The translations under genes and the position numbers were made by a program. The notes beneath the pieces are model-generated. The model was not told the DNA's origin, did not search any database, and worked only from the letters and a program-made list of their open reading frames with translations. A stretch of DNA of 64,000 bases from Platynereis dumerilii. Lineage: Eukaryota > Annelida > Polychaeta > Phyllodocida > Nereididae. Shown here piece after piece: positions 22,862 through 34,409 of the stretch. Positions within the stretch are counted from its first letter, which is position 1; each line of letters begins with the position of its first letter. Location of the stretch: assembly GCA_026936325.1 (NCBI GenBank), contig JAPTHN010000003.1, positions 36,410,011 to 36,474,010 of the forward strand. Direction: 5' to 3'.

Positions 22862-22870
22862 CTATATATA
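22862..22870 (-). promoter_or_regulatory. TATA box of the MADF gene
   Basis: On the minus strand TATATATAG lies ~130 bp before the ATG at 22733, so transcription should start near 22835. GC-rich sequence up to the right end of the element surrounds it. Confidence 0.65.
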
Positions 22871-23794
22871 TGCAGGGTGCGGACCGCCTCTTTTCCCCTC
22901 CTTCGGCCCCCCTGCTTCGCTGCTGCTGCCCCAGCCGCTGCGCAAAAAGAGGGTGACACGCAGACAAAGGGTTGATGCTAAAAATAGAACAACGCATGCA
23001 CTCAGGCGCCACTCTGTCTGCTGCATTGGGGGTCCAAAAGACGCGGCGCGCACCCTCTCACGTGCGTCGCACATGTGTCTTTCCGCGACGCGTGTCTGAA
23101 ACATGTGACATGAGGCAAGAGCTTTCTGCTACACTGCTGTTTCTGCGTCGAAGCTCTTCTTTGTGCGTCACAACTTTAAAAATCTGCGGCGCGCACTGAT
23201 TTCTTTTTACGCTTCTTCTTGCTTCACCACTTCTTTCCTCGCAAAGATTCAACCGGTTGAATCTTTTTTTCCTGCATCGTCAAATTTCTAGGAATTGCGT
23301 AGAAAGACCTCTTAAAACGGCGCATGCTGTTCCTGTTGCGCCGTAAAGCCAAAATTGACGGCGAACATGCTCAAATCTTTGCCCTTTCCTGGAAATATAA
23401 GAAACGCCGTCGCTTAAACCCTCTGTTACGTCTCCGTGAGAACTAGCCTTCAGTTTCTTGGAGTTAAGGTGAAGTTTGAGTGATGGCTCCTGGAGGAGAT
23501 AAGAACATGGACAGGTATTGAGTGCTAAAAACACTACATGAACTTGCATTAGGAATTGCAATGCCAGGCATGATTGATAACAGCTCGGTGAGGTTTGTCA
23601 ATGGCACTGTATTGGTATGGCAGCCGGTTCGGACCAGTCACCCAGAGTATGTTGGATGACAGTCATCTTTTGCCACATTACCATGCGCTTCCCCTGCCCT
23701 AGTATGTAAAGTCTCAATAATTCTACATCAATATGTCAATGGTGTAGTATATTTTATTTGTGATATCTGTTTTGTCAGTAACTTGTTCCGATAC

Positions 23795-23920
23795 ATTAGA
23801 GAGGTTTTGCTACACGTTTCCGTGTGACGTGTACGTGGGAGTTTCCATGACAACAATGTAATTAGATAGCACTTGTACACGTATACGTCACACGTGAACG
23901 TGTAGCAAAACCTCTCTAAT
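23795..23920. mobile_element. Fold-back MITE, ~126 bp
   Basis: Imperfect inverted arms of ~42 bp start TTAGAGAGGTTTTGCTACAC on the left and mirror the right end at 23920. They enclose a ~40 bp loop. The arms are rich in CACGTG- and ACGT-like palindromes. No clear target duplication was found and the superfamily is unknown. Confidence 0.65.
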
Positions 23921-26104
23921 ATTGTAGCACCCCTTCTTCCTTTAATACACCTTCGAAATGCCGACATTTTGATCAAATTCACGTTCTCCCCGCAGTATGT
24001 CCATCCACCAATAAGTAAGCTGCACCAAAGCAAGAATGAAGTAGCTTTCCACTAGAGTGACTGCAAATCCCTTCTTCACTGTGCTGTTAAATTTCTATCC
24101 TAAAAGAAAACAATGTCGAAAGAGTGTTGGAAAAGCTGAGAGGGATGAACCTCCTTAAGAAAAGAGAATCACATTTCCAAAGGAGGGTTCAACCCCCAAA
24201 TTAGACAGACACCATCCACTGACAGTTTCATCTTTCCAGACAGTCCTTGATATCCTCACTGCTTTAGGTAATCTGGTGCAGCTGCTACAGAGCAATAAAA
24301 AGACACTCTGGAACAGCATCAAAGTAGCACAGAGTGTAAGAGTGGAATTGGACAATTGAGTCACTGTAAATAAAGCTAAAGGACACTGAAATTTCATTAA
24401 ACCTGGAATGAAAGTAGTAAATTGTGTTTCCCAGCTCAGTTTGGCACCCATTTGACTCATTACAAGAAAATGTCTTTCTGCAAGACAAATATAAGAATAA
24501 GATTTGCGCAACAATAGAAGACAGTCATCTAAAAATGTGAACATTTCTGTCACTCCAGAAAGCGTGTTAAGCCTTTTTTGGTTAATCACTCAAGTTTTGT
24601 CAAAATCATTGCAGATTGACATCTGTGAAATGAAGAACTTTGGCAGCCAATGTTGACATGATATATTTCTTTTCACTATGACTAACGTATAAATGTCATC
24701 AAATCGATCACCTTGCATGATGAAATAAAAAATCGGCAGCATGATTTTGGAAATTTCACTAAAAGCTGACAGGCATTAAGATGTTACCGTTTAACAATGT
24801 TAAACCAGGCTGGAAATTGCACATTCAGCAATTCCCTGTGGACACCTTAGCTGCCAACTAGTTGTCCTGTTCTGGCATGTGGAATTTTGGATTAGCATTT
24901 TCATGGCTCGATGCCTGAGATGCATACATCAAACAGAAATGAGCACCTGTGTGCATGAACGCTGATAAAACATGAAAGATTAATATGCTGTCATCATCAA
25001 TAATGTTGCCTTATGACAGCCTACAAGGCTCTTTCCATGATCTAAAGAGTCTGAGATAACCCAAAAGGACCATACTTCATTTATGAGACATTTCAGAATA
25101 GAGAGAAGCAGAGGGACAGAATAAGTTCTTTAAATCGATGGTCGTGAGGCACAATTTTATGAAGTCGGGAACTTCGTAATATGCTGCTGTGTAAAATACT
25201 GACATCACAGTGTAGAAGGAAAGTGATGTCACATACCTCCTTTTCTTAATTGTAAATGAGAGAACTGTTGGTGTGGAGTCATTAGGACTGTTGTTAAGCA
25301 GCCATACCATTCAGATTTGGCTGATAGTTACAGAAAACATGTATGCATGTATAGACTTTACAGTTGTTAATTTTGATGAAGCATTCATAGGTGAGTGGAT
25401 TATAATATGTATTTGTTCTTCAATAAACCAATATCCTTGCAAATCATTATACATGTGTCATCACGAGAACTCTTAATGGAAATTATCTTTGACTGACTGA
25501 TCTTATCCCCAACAAATCTGACCAGAGAACGTCCATTGTTCCCTGTGCAACAAAAATCTGAACTGTGTCATCAGGAAGTCCTGATAGAGAAGAATCGCAC
25601 AATTGTTTGCTGTTTGCTGTTTTTCATTTAAAAACATTCCTTTGGCCACATGCAAATGCTTACACTGAGCTCTGAAACTGTCATTTCAGTCATTTTTAAG
25701 ATGAAATTAATATACATAACATGTGAGCTTGCACAATCAGATAAATGGTATGCAGATTATCCTGGAACTCGGCCTCCACTTCAACTCACTGTGGGAGTCT
25801 CAAATGGGCATGACTTCCACGGACCACATGAGAAGCTATACATGTAATATTATTAGGACCAGACTTGCATTTAGATGAATGGTCTCCTCACAAAGTCATT
25901 GAATGTGTGAATATGTCAATTATGTGAATAGCCCAATAATTGCTGCAACTACAATGGCATGTCATAACTAATATTGATAAATTTACATCAAACGCCTAAC
26001 TCAGCAGTAACTGAGAGCACATAATCACAGAAGTTAGCGACCTTGACATGATGTGTCGTAAATAGAAACTGACGGAGCAAGGAGTCATCTACATGTTATG
26101 AATG

Positions 26105-27020
26105 AGAAAGTGAGATGTCACAGGTGGAGACGAAATGGTATTGACAGATATTGCCACAGAAACACCTTTTTCCTAATTCATAAAGACAGTCATTCCATTT
26201 ACAATACGAAATGTATTTCTTCGTATGAGAAGTCAGCAGCAGGCAGCACACTAAAAGAATACCTTACAGTGCATTTCTGAGATGTCACAGGTGGAGATTG
26301 TTGTGACAGATATTGCAATGGAGACACCTTTTTTATAATTCATAAAGACAGACTTTCCGCCTACAAGACATACCGTTGAAGGTTGAATGTATTTTAAGCT
26401 GTTAGCAGGACCCTAAAATAATACCTTATATGGTAAATGGTAATGATAATACCTTATATGGGAAATGGTAATGATAGATATTGCCACAAAGACACCTTTT
26501 TGTAATCCATAAAGGCATTTTTATTCTACAAGAAATACCATTAAAGGTTTACTGTATTTCTTCAGACCACAAGCCATGCAGCAGCTGGCAGGACCCTAAA
26601 TGAATACCTTATACTGCATTTCTGACATGTCGCTGGCAGAGACAAAATGGTAACGATAGATAATGCTACAGAAACATATTTTTTGTAATTCATCAAGACA
26701 GATTTTTATTCTACAAGGAATACCATTAAAGGTTAGAATTTATTTCTTCAGAACAGAAGCCATGCAGCAGCTGGCAGGACACTAAAAGAATACTTTACAC
26801 TTCTTTTTCTGAGATGTCACAGGTAGAGACCACACAGTTAATGCTACAGAGACAGGTTCAGATTCAGATTCAGATATTTTCTTTTTCTTTTTTTTTTCGT
26901 AATCCATAAAGACAGTTATTCCTTCTACAAGACATGCTGTTGAGGCTAAAATGTATTATTTTCTCCCTCTTAGAAGGCAGCTGCTAGCAGGACACTAAGG
27001 AATACTCTGTACCTTATACT
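26105..27020. repeat. Tandem repeat of ~170-185 bp, about five copies
   Basis: Each copy contains GAGATGTCACAGGTGGAGA, then ACCTTTTT, TAATTCATAAAGACAG, ACCATTAAAGGTT and GGCAGGACACTAAAAGAATA, in that order. Copies start near 26110, 26277, ~26450 (partial), 26622 and 26810. Units a (~2560) and b (~12553) carry one copy, so this is a local expansion in unit c. Confidence 0.75.
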
Positions 27021-27180
27021 GCAAATGTGAGTGGTGTTTTTTGGCTCAATATTTGTCCAAGTTTGCACCTCCTCCAGGTCTCATCACTCATACTTCACCA
27101 CTGAGAGTGTCAACCGAGATTTGATACAGTCGCAGGTCATAGACAGAAAAAATTTCTCTGCAGTTGTTTGTGTTTGTGGA

Positions 27181-27913
27181 TAAGATAGTGGCTCTATAGA
27201 CTGAGTATAGGATTACCAAACAAAACAGTGGCATCCTACAATATTCATTTACTATCTAAAATACATTAAATTACCAAGAGATCTAATAAGCAGTTGATGG
27301 ATTTTAAGGAAGGATTTTGTCGATGATTGCTTTATTTGTTGAGGAAATACAAATAAGCAACTATTTTAATGTTTTTTGTGTTGTTAAACTTTTGAGGCTG
27401 ATAGATTAAGTACATAGCTGCTAACGAACTGCATATTTTAAAATTGGCGTGTGATTACCATATACTTGAGTTTGGGTGTACAAAAGTGGGTGCTGCATTT
27501 GATCTATTATCACTGAAACACAACATTAAACTACCAGAAGCTGGCATATTGGCACATTTGGAGTGAGAAGCTTTTAAAACTGCTCTTTTAGGTGGTATAT
27601 GCTGTGTTTGTAATGGTGAACAAGCCTGTTGAGAAACTGGTTTTGCTCTGCTTTGTGGCAGTAAACTGTATTTTTGTCCCTAAGGGGAAAGTGTGCAACA
27701 CATTCTAGACGAAAGTGCTTACTATACGAATTTTGTAAGTAAAACACAATACCCACACTGTGCAGAACTGTCAGAATGATAAGCAGTGTTAATAATGAAA
27801 ACAGGAAAGTGCAAGAGTTGAATGAAAAAAGATGGAATGTGTTTAGGTACCAGACAGTGTGAAAAGTCAATAAGAAATTGAAGAAAGTGTGAGAGTGAAT
27901 TTGAAAATCTTAC
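27181..27913. other. No gene seen; downstream intron of the TRAF-like exon
   Basis: AT-rich sequence follows the donor site of the exon at 27914-28588. The coding frame reads past the donor for ~64 codons without similarity to the domain and is treated as intron. I found no convincing next exon. Confidence 0.5.
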
Positions 27914-28588
27914 CTCACTATTTGTGATATCTGTGTAAATATCATATCCTTCGTCCGTCTCATCTTGGACATAATATTTGACGAAAGGCGAACGAAGGGC
28001 CCTGCGGGCCTGACCCTTACCGGGGATGGGAAGGACCGCGACCCCCCAGCACATCAAACGGCTAAATCCTCTTGGCACATTGTGGACATCAGCGTAATAG
28101 AGTTTCATCTTTAATTTGTCACTGACCAACTCCGTCTCCAGCATCCAGGCTTGCTTGTCGCGATCATACAAATGTGATTTGTTTTTGCCTCTTCGGCACG
28201 GATCTAGCTGGATCTCACTGATGGCAGTCACTGATAGTAATTCCACATGGATTGGGAGTCTGACACGTTGGATGGCAAATGAATATAAAGTCTGACCGAC
28301 GTCGTATGGATTTCCACCACCCGACGTATCTAGGACTTGCTCCAGGACCTCCGTCTGCAGGATTCGGTCAGCGTATCCTAAGATCAGGCGATATTGCACT
28401 CGACATGAGTGCCCGAAGCTCGTTTGTCTGGTGAGGTAGATCAAGGGCCTGCCCTCGCTCTCTGGGGTGTCTCCGAATGGATACACGCTCAGGTTCCATT
28501 CGAAATTCCCAAACGTAAAATAGTTCGTTTCAAATTTAGGATAGCGGTACGTTGAGGTTTCTTTGCCCTCCCTGGGAAGTTGAATGAC
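27914..28588 (-). CDS. Host exon encoding a TRAF/MATH-like domain, 225 codons
   Basis: This is the only convincing host coding exon in the window. A pyrimidine-rich acceptor (TTTCGTTCCAG) precedes it on the minus strand and GTAAGA follows it. The 675 nt hold exactly 225 codons in one frame, so it is probably a phase 0-0 exon. The product starts VIQLPREGKETSTYRYPKFE and continues with NYFTFGNFEWNLSVYPFGD, a pattern like the first strands of TRAF/MATH beta-sandwich domains. Later come RVQYRLILGY, DVGQTLYSF, KLYYADVHNVPRGF and SPFVKYYVQDETDEGYD. It may be the C-terminal TRAF-like domain of a BTBD17/Tango10-type BTB protein, but that is recalled similarity and not tested. Neighbouring exons are not found; the gene must extend beyond large introns. 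Confidence 0.72.
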
Positions 28589-28946
28589 CTGGAACGAAAG
28601 AGAAATAAAATTGATTGATGATCTATCAATGGCAATTGTAGCTCAAATAATTAAAAGGAGGATGGCTAAAGAGGGTCATGCAATGGGCAGTGGGCATGGT
28701 AATCATTCAAAATAGGCAGCATTAACATCTATTGTGTTTCTACCCATCAATTAACTCTTAGTTCTTGCTATCAAAACATACGAAATAGCGTGTGTTTCAT
28801 GGATAAACAAGGGCCTTGCATGACATAAAACTGTACCACTGTTTAACAGTTCATTTGATCAATCAATCCAGAACAAGGTAAATAGGTGGAGCACAGCAAT
28901 AAAATGTATAGTGAGTCAATTATGCATCAACACACATACTTTATGA
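28589..28946. other. Upstream intron sequence, no feature seen
   Basis: AT-rich, single-copy-looking sequence lies between the exon acceptor and the start of the second duplicated region. Nothing recognisable is present. Confidence 0.5.
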
Positions 28947-29766
28947 AGTCTACATGACTCAATTAACACAAATAGATAGCAGTTCCAGGCAGTTGATAAA
29001 TAATTCAGGGGAATTCTATTGATGTTTGCACATTAGACTTCTCCTACAACAACATTTGTGACCTTATCATGGCAAAGCAAGAATTTGTTTTTGTGGGTTG
29101 CATGTCACTTCAGCAATGTTTTTCGGATATCAGAATCAGCAGCTCCCCGATAGGCACAGCGGCTTGCAGTTGAAAATATTACAGACAAAGACAATAACAA
29201 ACTCACAAGGTTGTCATGTTTCATAAATGGGTGAAACAACCTCACATGAAAGGGTAGACAAAACTAGAATGCATTGTCTGTTCAATGCTAGACAATGTAG
29301 ACACAATAATAATTTGTGGGTTGGTTGCATGTCACTGTACTTGTGCACAGAGATGTTTTTCAGATATCAGAAATGGCAAAGCAAGTTATGTTTAAAAAGA
29401 CTACCAATGAAATTAAATAAACACTCATAAGGTTGTCATATTTCATTAACAGTTGCAACAACCTCACACATGTATGGTTGGACAAAACTATAGGATGACA
29501 GACAATGTTGACACAATATGTTCATGGCATGCAATAAATGAATTTTTGGGCATGGCATGTCACTGCTGCCATGTTTTTTCACAACAGGAATGACAGCCTG
29601 TCGATAAACTCAACCGGTTATGGTTAAAAAATACTGATACAATCAAAAACAAATTCACAAGTTCAACCACCTGCATGTAAGGTTGGACAGAGCTGCAACC
29701 CAATGTCTTTCCAATGACAAGCAATGATAGAGCAATGTTGGTCGACAAGCCTTGCACATTCAGTTC

Positions 29767-30187
29767 CGCCTGTAAGTTAGTGAAACGGGTGATATTTTGC
29801 CATTGCCGCAATGCTAAACATCCTCCACCAAACTGCTTGTTGAAGCATGAATTCTCATCCCATAACAGGAAAACATGTTTTCTTAGCTGTACTCAGAGTT
29901 AGGTATGTAAGTGTTTGACAAGTAAGTGAAACACAAGCCCAATGTTATTTCAATGGGCTCACTTACTTATCAAAGACTTTGACCCATACCTAATCCGAGT
30001 ATAGCAAAGAAAATTGGCAGCCACTGAGCCACTGTTATGCCACATGCCTGAAATATTTGCCTTTTTTACCCAATACCTTTTCCTCTCATTGTATGAGAAT
30101 TCATGCTTCTACAAGTAGTTTTCTGTAAGATGTTTAGCATTGCGGCAATGGCAAAAATCACCCTTTTCACTAACTTACAGGCGGCGC
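29767..30187. mobile_element. Fold-back MITE, ~421 bp, in unit A only
   Basis: Almost the whole element is one palindrome. The left arm starts CAGTTCCGCCTGTAAGTTAG and the right arm, read inward, CAGCGCCGCCTGTAAGTTAG. Good matches run past GCCATTGCCGCAATGCTAAA to the centre near 29960. Unit B lacks it at the paralogous site (~34684), so it inserted after the duplication or was lost from B. I could not read a clean target duplication. Confidence 0.78.
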
Positions 30188-31954
30188 TGTACATCCTCCT
30201 TGAAATTGCCCATACCCAAATATTTATTACGTTTACATCTGGCAAATGACACACAAGCTTCAGTACTATCTTTTTTTTCCTTGAATACCGGTGCACTCAT
30301 CATGCAAATAGTGTAAGAAAATATACACTACATATATACACTATTATACAGTCAGAAAAAATCAATCTATTGGTATTGCCAACACCCCTGTTCCCCCAGG
30401 ACATGGCATGATATACTGCAAGTGTGACTCCTGATCTTTCCTGATGCATTATTTATGGTATGAATAGAGTAATAAGGGTCTCCGGGTGGGTCACAAGCTG
30501 ACAGGACACATCATTACCAGCCATCGATAGATAAATATGAATGTCATGGCAGTATGCAGGGAAGTAATAAGTATTGACAATATTGACCAATGTCAGATGC
30601 AATAGATTGATGTTCACGAGCAGTAAATTACAATAGATACGCAATTACTTGTCAAACATTAAAACATAGCAGTTGTTCGATATATATTTGCAATGTATCA
30701 TCAATACATTCAAGGTGCCTATTCTACAATAGACAACAATCTAATATTCTATACTTTAGTCCGCACAGCCAGTTGCCAGTTTGCATCCAAAGTGCAATAT
30801 ATTATGTCAAGAGCAGAGATCAATTTCACTAATCTATTAGAACTAATACCCCAACAAGCAACCACTCAAATGGGGAATAGGTGATTGTGCTAGTAGTCAC
30901 CTAGCTGGAACAATGTTGGACAGCAGTTTTAATCATCGTTTGCCTCATTTGCTGAGTCGTGTCATCCTCTTGTCCTAATTAGTTTATATCAAGCGCATAA
31001 ATACAGTACGTAGAGCCTAACCATTCATCTATCCACATGTCAGATCAGTTAGCATTACTATCTATACTTCTCCATCGTGCACATGGATGTAAAACATATC
31101 ACACTCCCCGAGCTGATACATAAGAGCCAGGAGCAATTTATTTCTTGCTATACAATATTCTTCTGTAGTGTCCAGTGTTCAAGGAGCAACATAATATTTT
31201 ATCAGATTCAACCATACCACAAGGCCATCATAAATGCTACTTGCAATGCATGATTTAAAGTCTTTATGTGATGGAAATGCTTCTGATATTATCATTTGAA
31301 ATAACATTATTGAAGCCTTCCAAATGTTTACCAATTCATGCTTGGAGCCCAATTACCACAAGAATAACATTAATTTGCAATTGTAATTCCATAGAGGCTG
31401 ATAACAGTTGGAATATTGATGCAATTCTAATCCTGCTTCTTCTACAGAGCTCTATTCAGTGGCTCCAAGAGGAATTTTCCATTTGCATAAACTGGGCTAT
31501 AAATGGAGACTTTTGCAGCTGTGATAAGGTAGAGAAAATTGGACTTGACGTTTATTGTTTAATTGTTAGCTCAACCACTTCTATAAGGCGATGGCATGTG
31601 GCTGGTCCTGCAGAAGGTGTCATCCTTGCTTGCCATGTACTCCACAGCTCACAGCTGCATGGACACTTCAGACCTATAACTGATTTATCGTCACAGACCA
31701 TGTTAATCGCTCAATTAGACTAAATGTGTGTGGTACATGCTACACACTTGAGTGGTAAATTTGTCATTACCACATACCGAGAGTGTGTAAACCCTGCTAT
31801 GACATTCAACTACTGAAATTTTATACAAGTCCAAAAGCCAAATGAAATAGTTTCTTCCAGCTTCCAAGCTACAGAATTTCTCCAAGCACAGCAAAAGGCA
31901 TCTGTTGGTACTCAATCATTCATAAACAGCTGACCCTTAAGTGGATCTATTGCC

Positions 31955-32161
31955 ATGTATGCTCAGCTATTTCTTCCAATCTTCTGGTTCTTGCTCAGGC
32001 CCCTGCTTCAGCCCAAGGGCACAGAGGGATGCAAAATTCATGTTGACTCGGGCAATGGGGATATGTCGTCCCTGAACGTGCTTGCTTTACACAATTATGC
32101 ACCTGGAAATCTAAATCAAGAAGTACTTGCTTCTCCAGACTATCGTAAAAGATTCTGCTAG
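31955..32161 (+). CDS. Small ORF (68 codons) kept open in both array-2 units
   Basis: The frame starts MYAQLFLPIFWFLLRPLL, a plausible signal-peptide-like N-terminus, and later has CKIHVDSGNGDMSSLNVL. The copy at 36059-36265 keeps the same start, length and stop, with 62 of 68 residues alike. The two copies differ at both silent and replacement sites and the flanks are also well conserved. The open frame could therefore just reflect recent, locally conserved DNA. No family is recognised. Confidence 0.2.
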   Translation: MYAQLFLPIFWFLLRPLLQPKGTEGCKIHVDSGNGDMSSLNVLALHNYAPGNLNQEVLASPDYRKRFC

Positions 32162-32278
32162 CATATGCTGTTATTTAATAACTTCTTTCAGACCACATAG
32201 TCTGAAACTAAATTGCACTGTAAAGTGCAAATTCTGATATTTGTAACTGTTTCCAGCCACATCAAATATTGTTCTGCC

Positions 32279-32407
32279 CAGGGCTTTTTAAAAGTTGGAG
32301 TCGGCACCAGGAGTCTGAGTCGTGGCTATCACTTATCAGGTGGAGTCAGGAAGCCAAAGAAATCGGATTCTAAGTCAGTTGACTTGATACCTGACTCTGA
32401 AGCCCTG
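32279..32407. mobile_element. hAT-like MITE, 129 bp, unit A copy
   Basis: Ends CAGGGCT and AGCCCTG enclose GAGTCGG/GACTCTG-rich sequence. Just beyond the ends are ATTGTTCT on the left (3 nt away) and ATTGTCCT on the right, a possible decayed 8-bp target duplication. The same element sits at 36381-36509 in unit B, so it was present before the duplication. Confidence 0.5.
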
Positions 32408-33530
32408 ATTGTCCTCAAGTAATGTGATATTATAATCCGGTGGCATAAATTTATTAAACTTTCTATAAAATAATTATATTAGAAGAATATAAAACGCTAT
32501 CTGTGGGAGTTATATCATATGCTGCATTTATACTGTGTATAGCTGATGGTATAAACTTGCCATTTCTGTGAAGTGTTCGTCAACTGAATATCACAACTCC
32601 CAATCTAGTACATTGTCATATTGTGATACATTTGCTGCAGATAACCTGCCGGAGGGTTGCTCACATTTTAAGAGCCGCTTCCTGTGTCATTTATCATTGT
32701 GCTTTGAACGTAGCAGGTGCTTCCTGCAGTACATAAATCTCAATACATGTAAATAAGGCAGACAAAATTGATATACATGGTACATGGTACATTTGTCCAT
32801 AGACATACCGAGGTCAGAGAGAGTGAGTGACACTTGCCCAAATTTCATATTCCCGACTTCATACCATTTCAAATAACATACTTTTCGAATTACTGATTTT
32901 AAACAGGCCCAATTGCCTAAGTTTTTTTTGGGGGGGGGGGTGGCTTCTGGTAAACCGATACATTTGTCATACAGTTCCAATTTGGCCATTTCCTGGGTCT
33001 TTTATCAAACTCATTCGTACAGCGAAGGTCAAAAGCATTGATTCTTCTTCAGAGTGATATACATACACAAATGGGTAACTGCTGTTGGCTGTGGTATTCT
33101 GCATTATCATACCGCCATCACCAAAGCAGATTGGCTGAGAGCAAGTCACATGTCAGTCAATAGTTTAGTTTAGTATATACATAGTATCGGTAGATGTAGG
33201 TATTTGCATGATGTATGCTGTTACGCAACAAATTATATCATCTGATGAGAACCAATTTTAAAAGGTATGCAATATGACGTCCTCAGCCACTCCAGTTTAT
33301 CATGAATAAATGCTTCCAACGTTAGTTGTAATAGTTACCCCGTGGATCAAAACTAGCCAAATCATTGATGGGTATAAATGCAATTAATTGGACAAGACAC
33401 TTATTTCCTCTCTACTGTTTCTATGGACAACAAGATGTGGCGTGTCCTGTCGAAACAACACATTTCTGGCCAGCTGATGTGATTCTGTCTGCACACAGTA
33501 CAATTGCTATGACACTAATTGATTGATCGA

Positions 33531-33630
33531 CACTAAAAAAAATCCATGTTGTTTTTTGCATTGAAATTTGGTTTTTCAAAAAACCATTTTGAATCTAAAA
33601 AACCAATTTTGTCTGAAATTCTTTAGAGTC
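33531..33630. mobile_element. CACTCTAAAA-type MITE fragment at the unit A/B junction
   Basis: The ~100 bp between units A and B match the right half of the palindromic MITE at 41736-41942: AATCCATGTTG, TTTTTTGCATTGAAATTTGG, CATTTTGAATCTAAAAAA and the end CTTTAGAG. The junction of the tandem duplication therefore lies in or at this element. Confidence 0.7.
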
Positions 33631-34409
33631 TACATGACTCAATTAACACAAATAGAAAGCAGGTCCAGGCAGTCGATAAATAATTCAGGGGAAATCTATT
33701 GATGTTTGCACATTAGAATTCTCCTGCAACAACATTTGTGACCTTATCATGGCAAAGCAAGAATTTGTTTTTGTGGGTTGCATGTCACTTCAGCGATGTT
33801 TTTCTGATATCAGAATTGGCAACTCCCAGACAAGCACAACGGGTTGCGGTTGACAATACTACAGACAGAAACAAAAACCAACTCATAAGGTTGTCATGTT
33901 TCATAAACTGGTGAAAAAGTCTCACATGAAAGAGTAGACAAATCTAGAATTCATTGTCTGTTCCATGTTAGACAATGTAGACCCAATAATAATTTGAGGG
34001 TATGTTGCATGTCACTGTAATTGTGTACAGAGATGTTTTTCAGATATCAGAAAGGCAAAGCAAATTATGTTTAAAAAGACTGCCATTGAAATTAAATGAA
34101 CACACATAAGGTTGTCATATCTCATTAGCAGTTGCAACACCCTCACACATGTACGGTTGGACGACACTAGAATGACAGACAATGTTGACACAATATGTTC
34201 ATGGCGTGCAATGCATGAATTTTTGGGCATGGCATGTCACAGCAGCCATGTTTTTCAAACAACAGAAATGACAGCTTGTCGATAAACTTAACCGGTTATG
34301 GTTAAAAATACTACAGACACATCAAAAACAAATTCACAAGTTCAACCACCTGCATGTAAGGGTGGACAGAGCTGCAACCCAATGTCTTTCCAATGACATG
34401 GCATGATCC

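Larger units (their letters stand above)
17687..23449. mobile_element. PIF/Harbinger DNA transposon, apparently intact, 5.76 kb
   Basis: The short terminal repeats are TGCCTGGTTCTCACG on the left and, inward from the right, AGGCTAGTTCTCACG, with 12 of 15 matching. A 3-bp duplication TCA lies at 17684-17686 and 23450-23452. Removing the element plus one TCA restores a perfect 13-bp hairpin stem in the host element, which independently confirms the boundaries. Inside are two convergent full-length genes, a DDE transposase and a MADF/Myb-like protein, each with a TATA box and no disabling changes. The element is GC-richer than its surroundings. GCGACG and TTAAGC motifs recur near both ends. Intact frames in a diverged array suggest a young insertion. 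Confidence 0.88.
23467..27180. repeat. Tandem array 1, unit c, right part
   Basis: The unit resumes with AGGTGAAGT and aligns with 11496-11720 of unit b. It then matches 1620-2050 of unit a (from ~24650), 12120-12400 of unit b (from ~25915) and 12740 onwards (from ~27050). A 144-codon minus-strand frame at 24155-24589 has no homologue in the other units and no recognisable domain, so it is not called. Confidence 0.75.
28947..33535. repeat. Tandem array 2, unit A (~4.6 kb)
   Basis: The unit begins AGTCTACATGACTCAATTAA and ends GATCGACACTAA. It aligns in order with unit B (33627-37500): 28947 with 33627, 30453 with 34930, 31200 with 35270, 31955 with 36059, 32605 with 36765 and 33300 with 37270. 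It carries a 421-bp fold-back insertion that B lacks. The 151-codon frame at 31268-31723 is broken by indels in B and is not called. Confidence 0.85.

Noticed and set aside
24155-24589. 144-codon minus-strand frame downstream of the TRAF-like exon; an acceptor-like CTTGCAG lies inside it
   Set aside because: Considered as the next exon, but in phase 0 it stops after five codons and no domain is seen.
31268-31723. 151-codon plus-strand frame in array 2
   Set aside because: The paralogue near 35340-35790 carries indels that break the frame, and no domain is recognisable.
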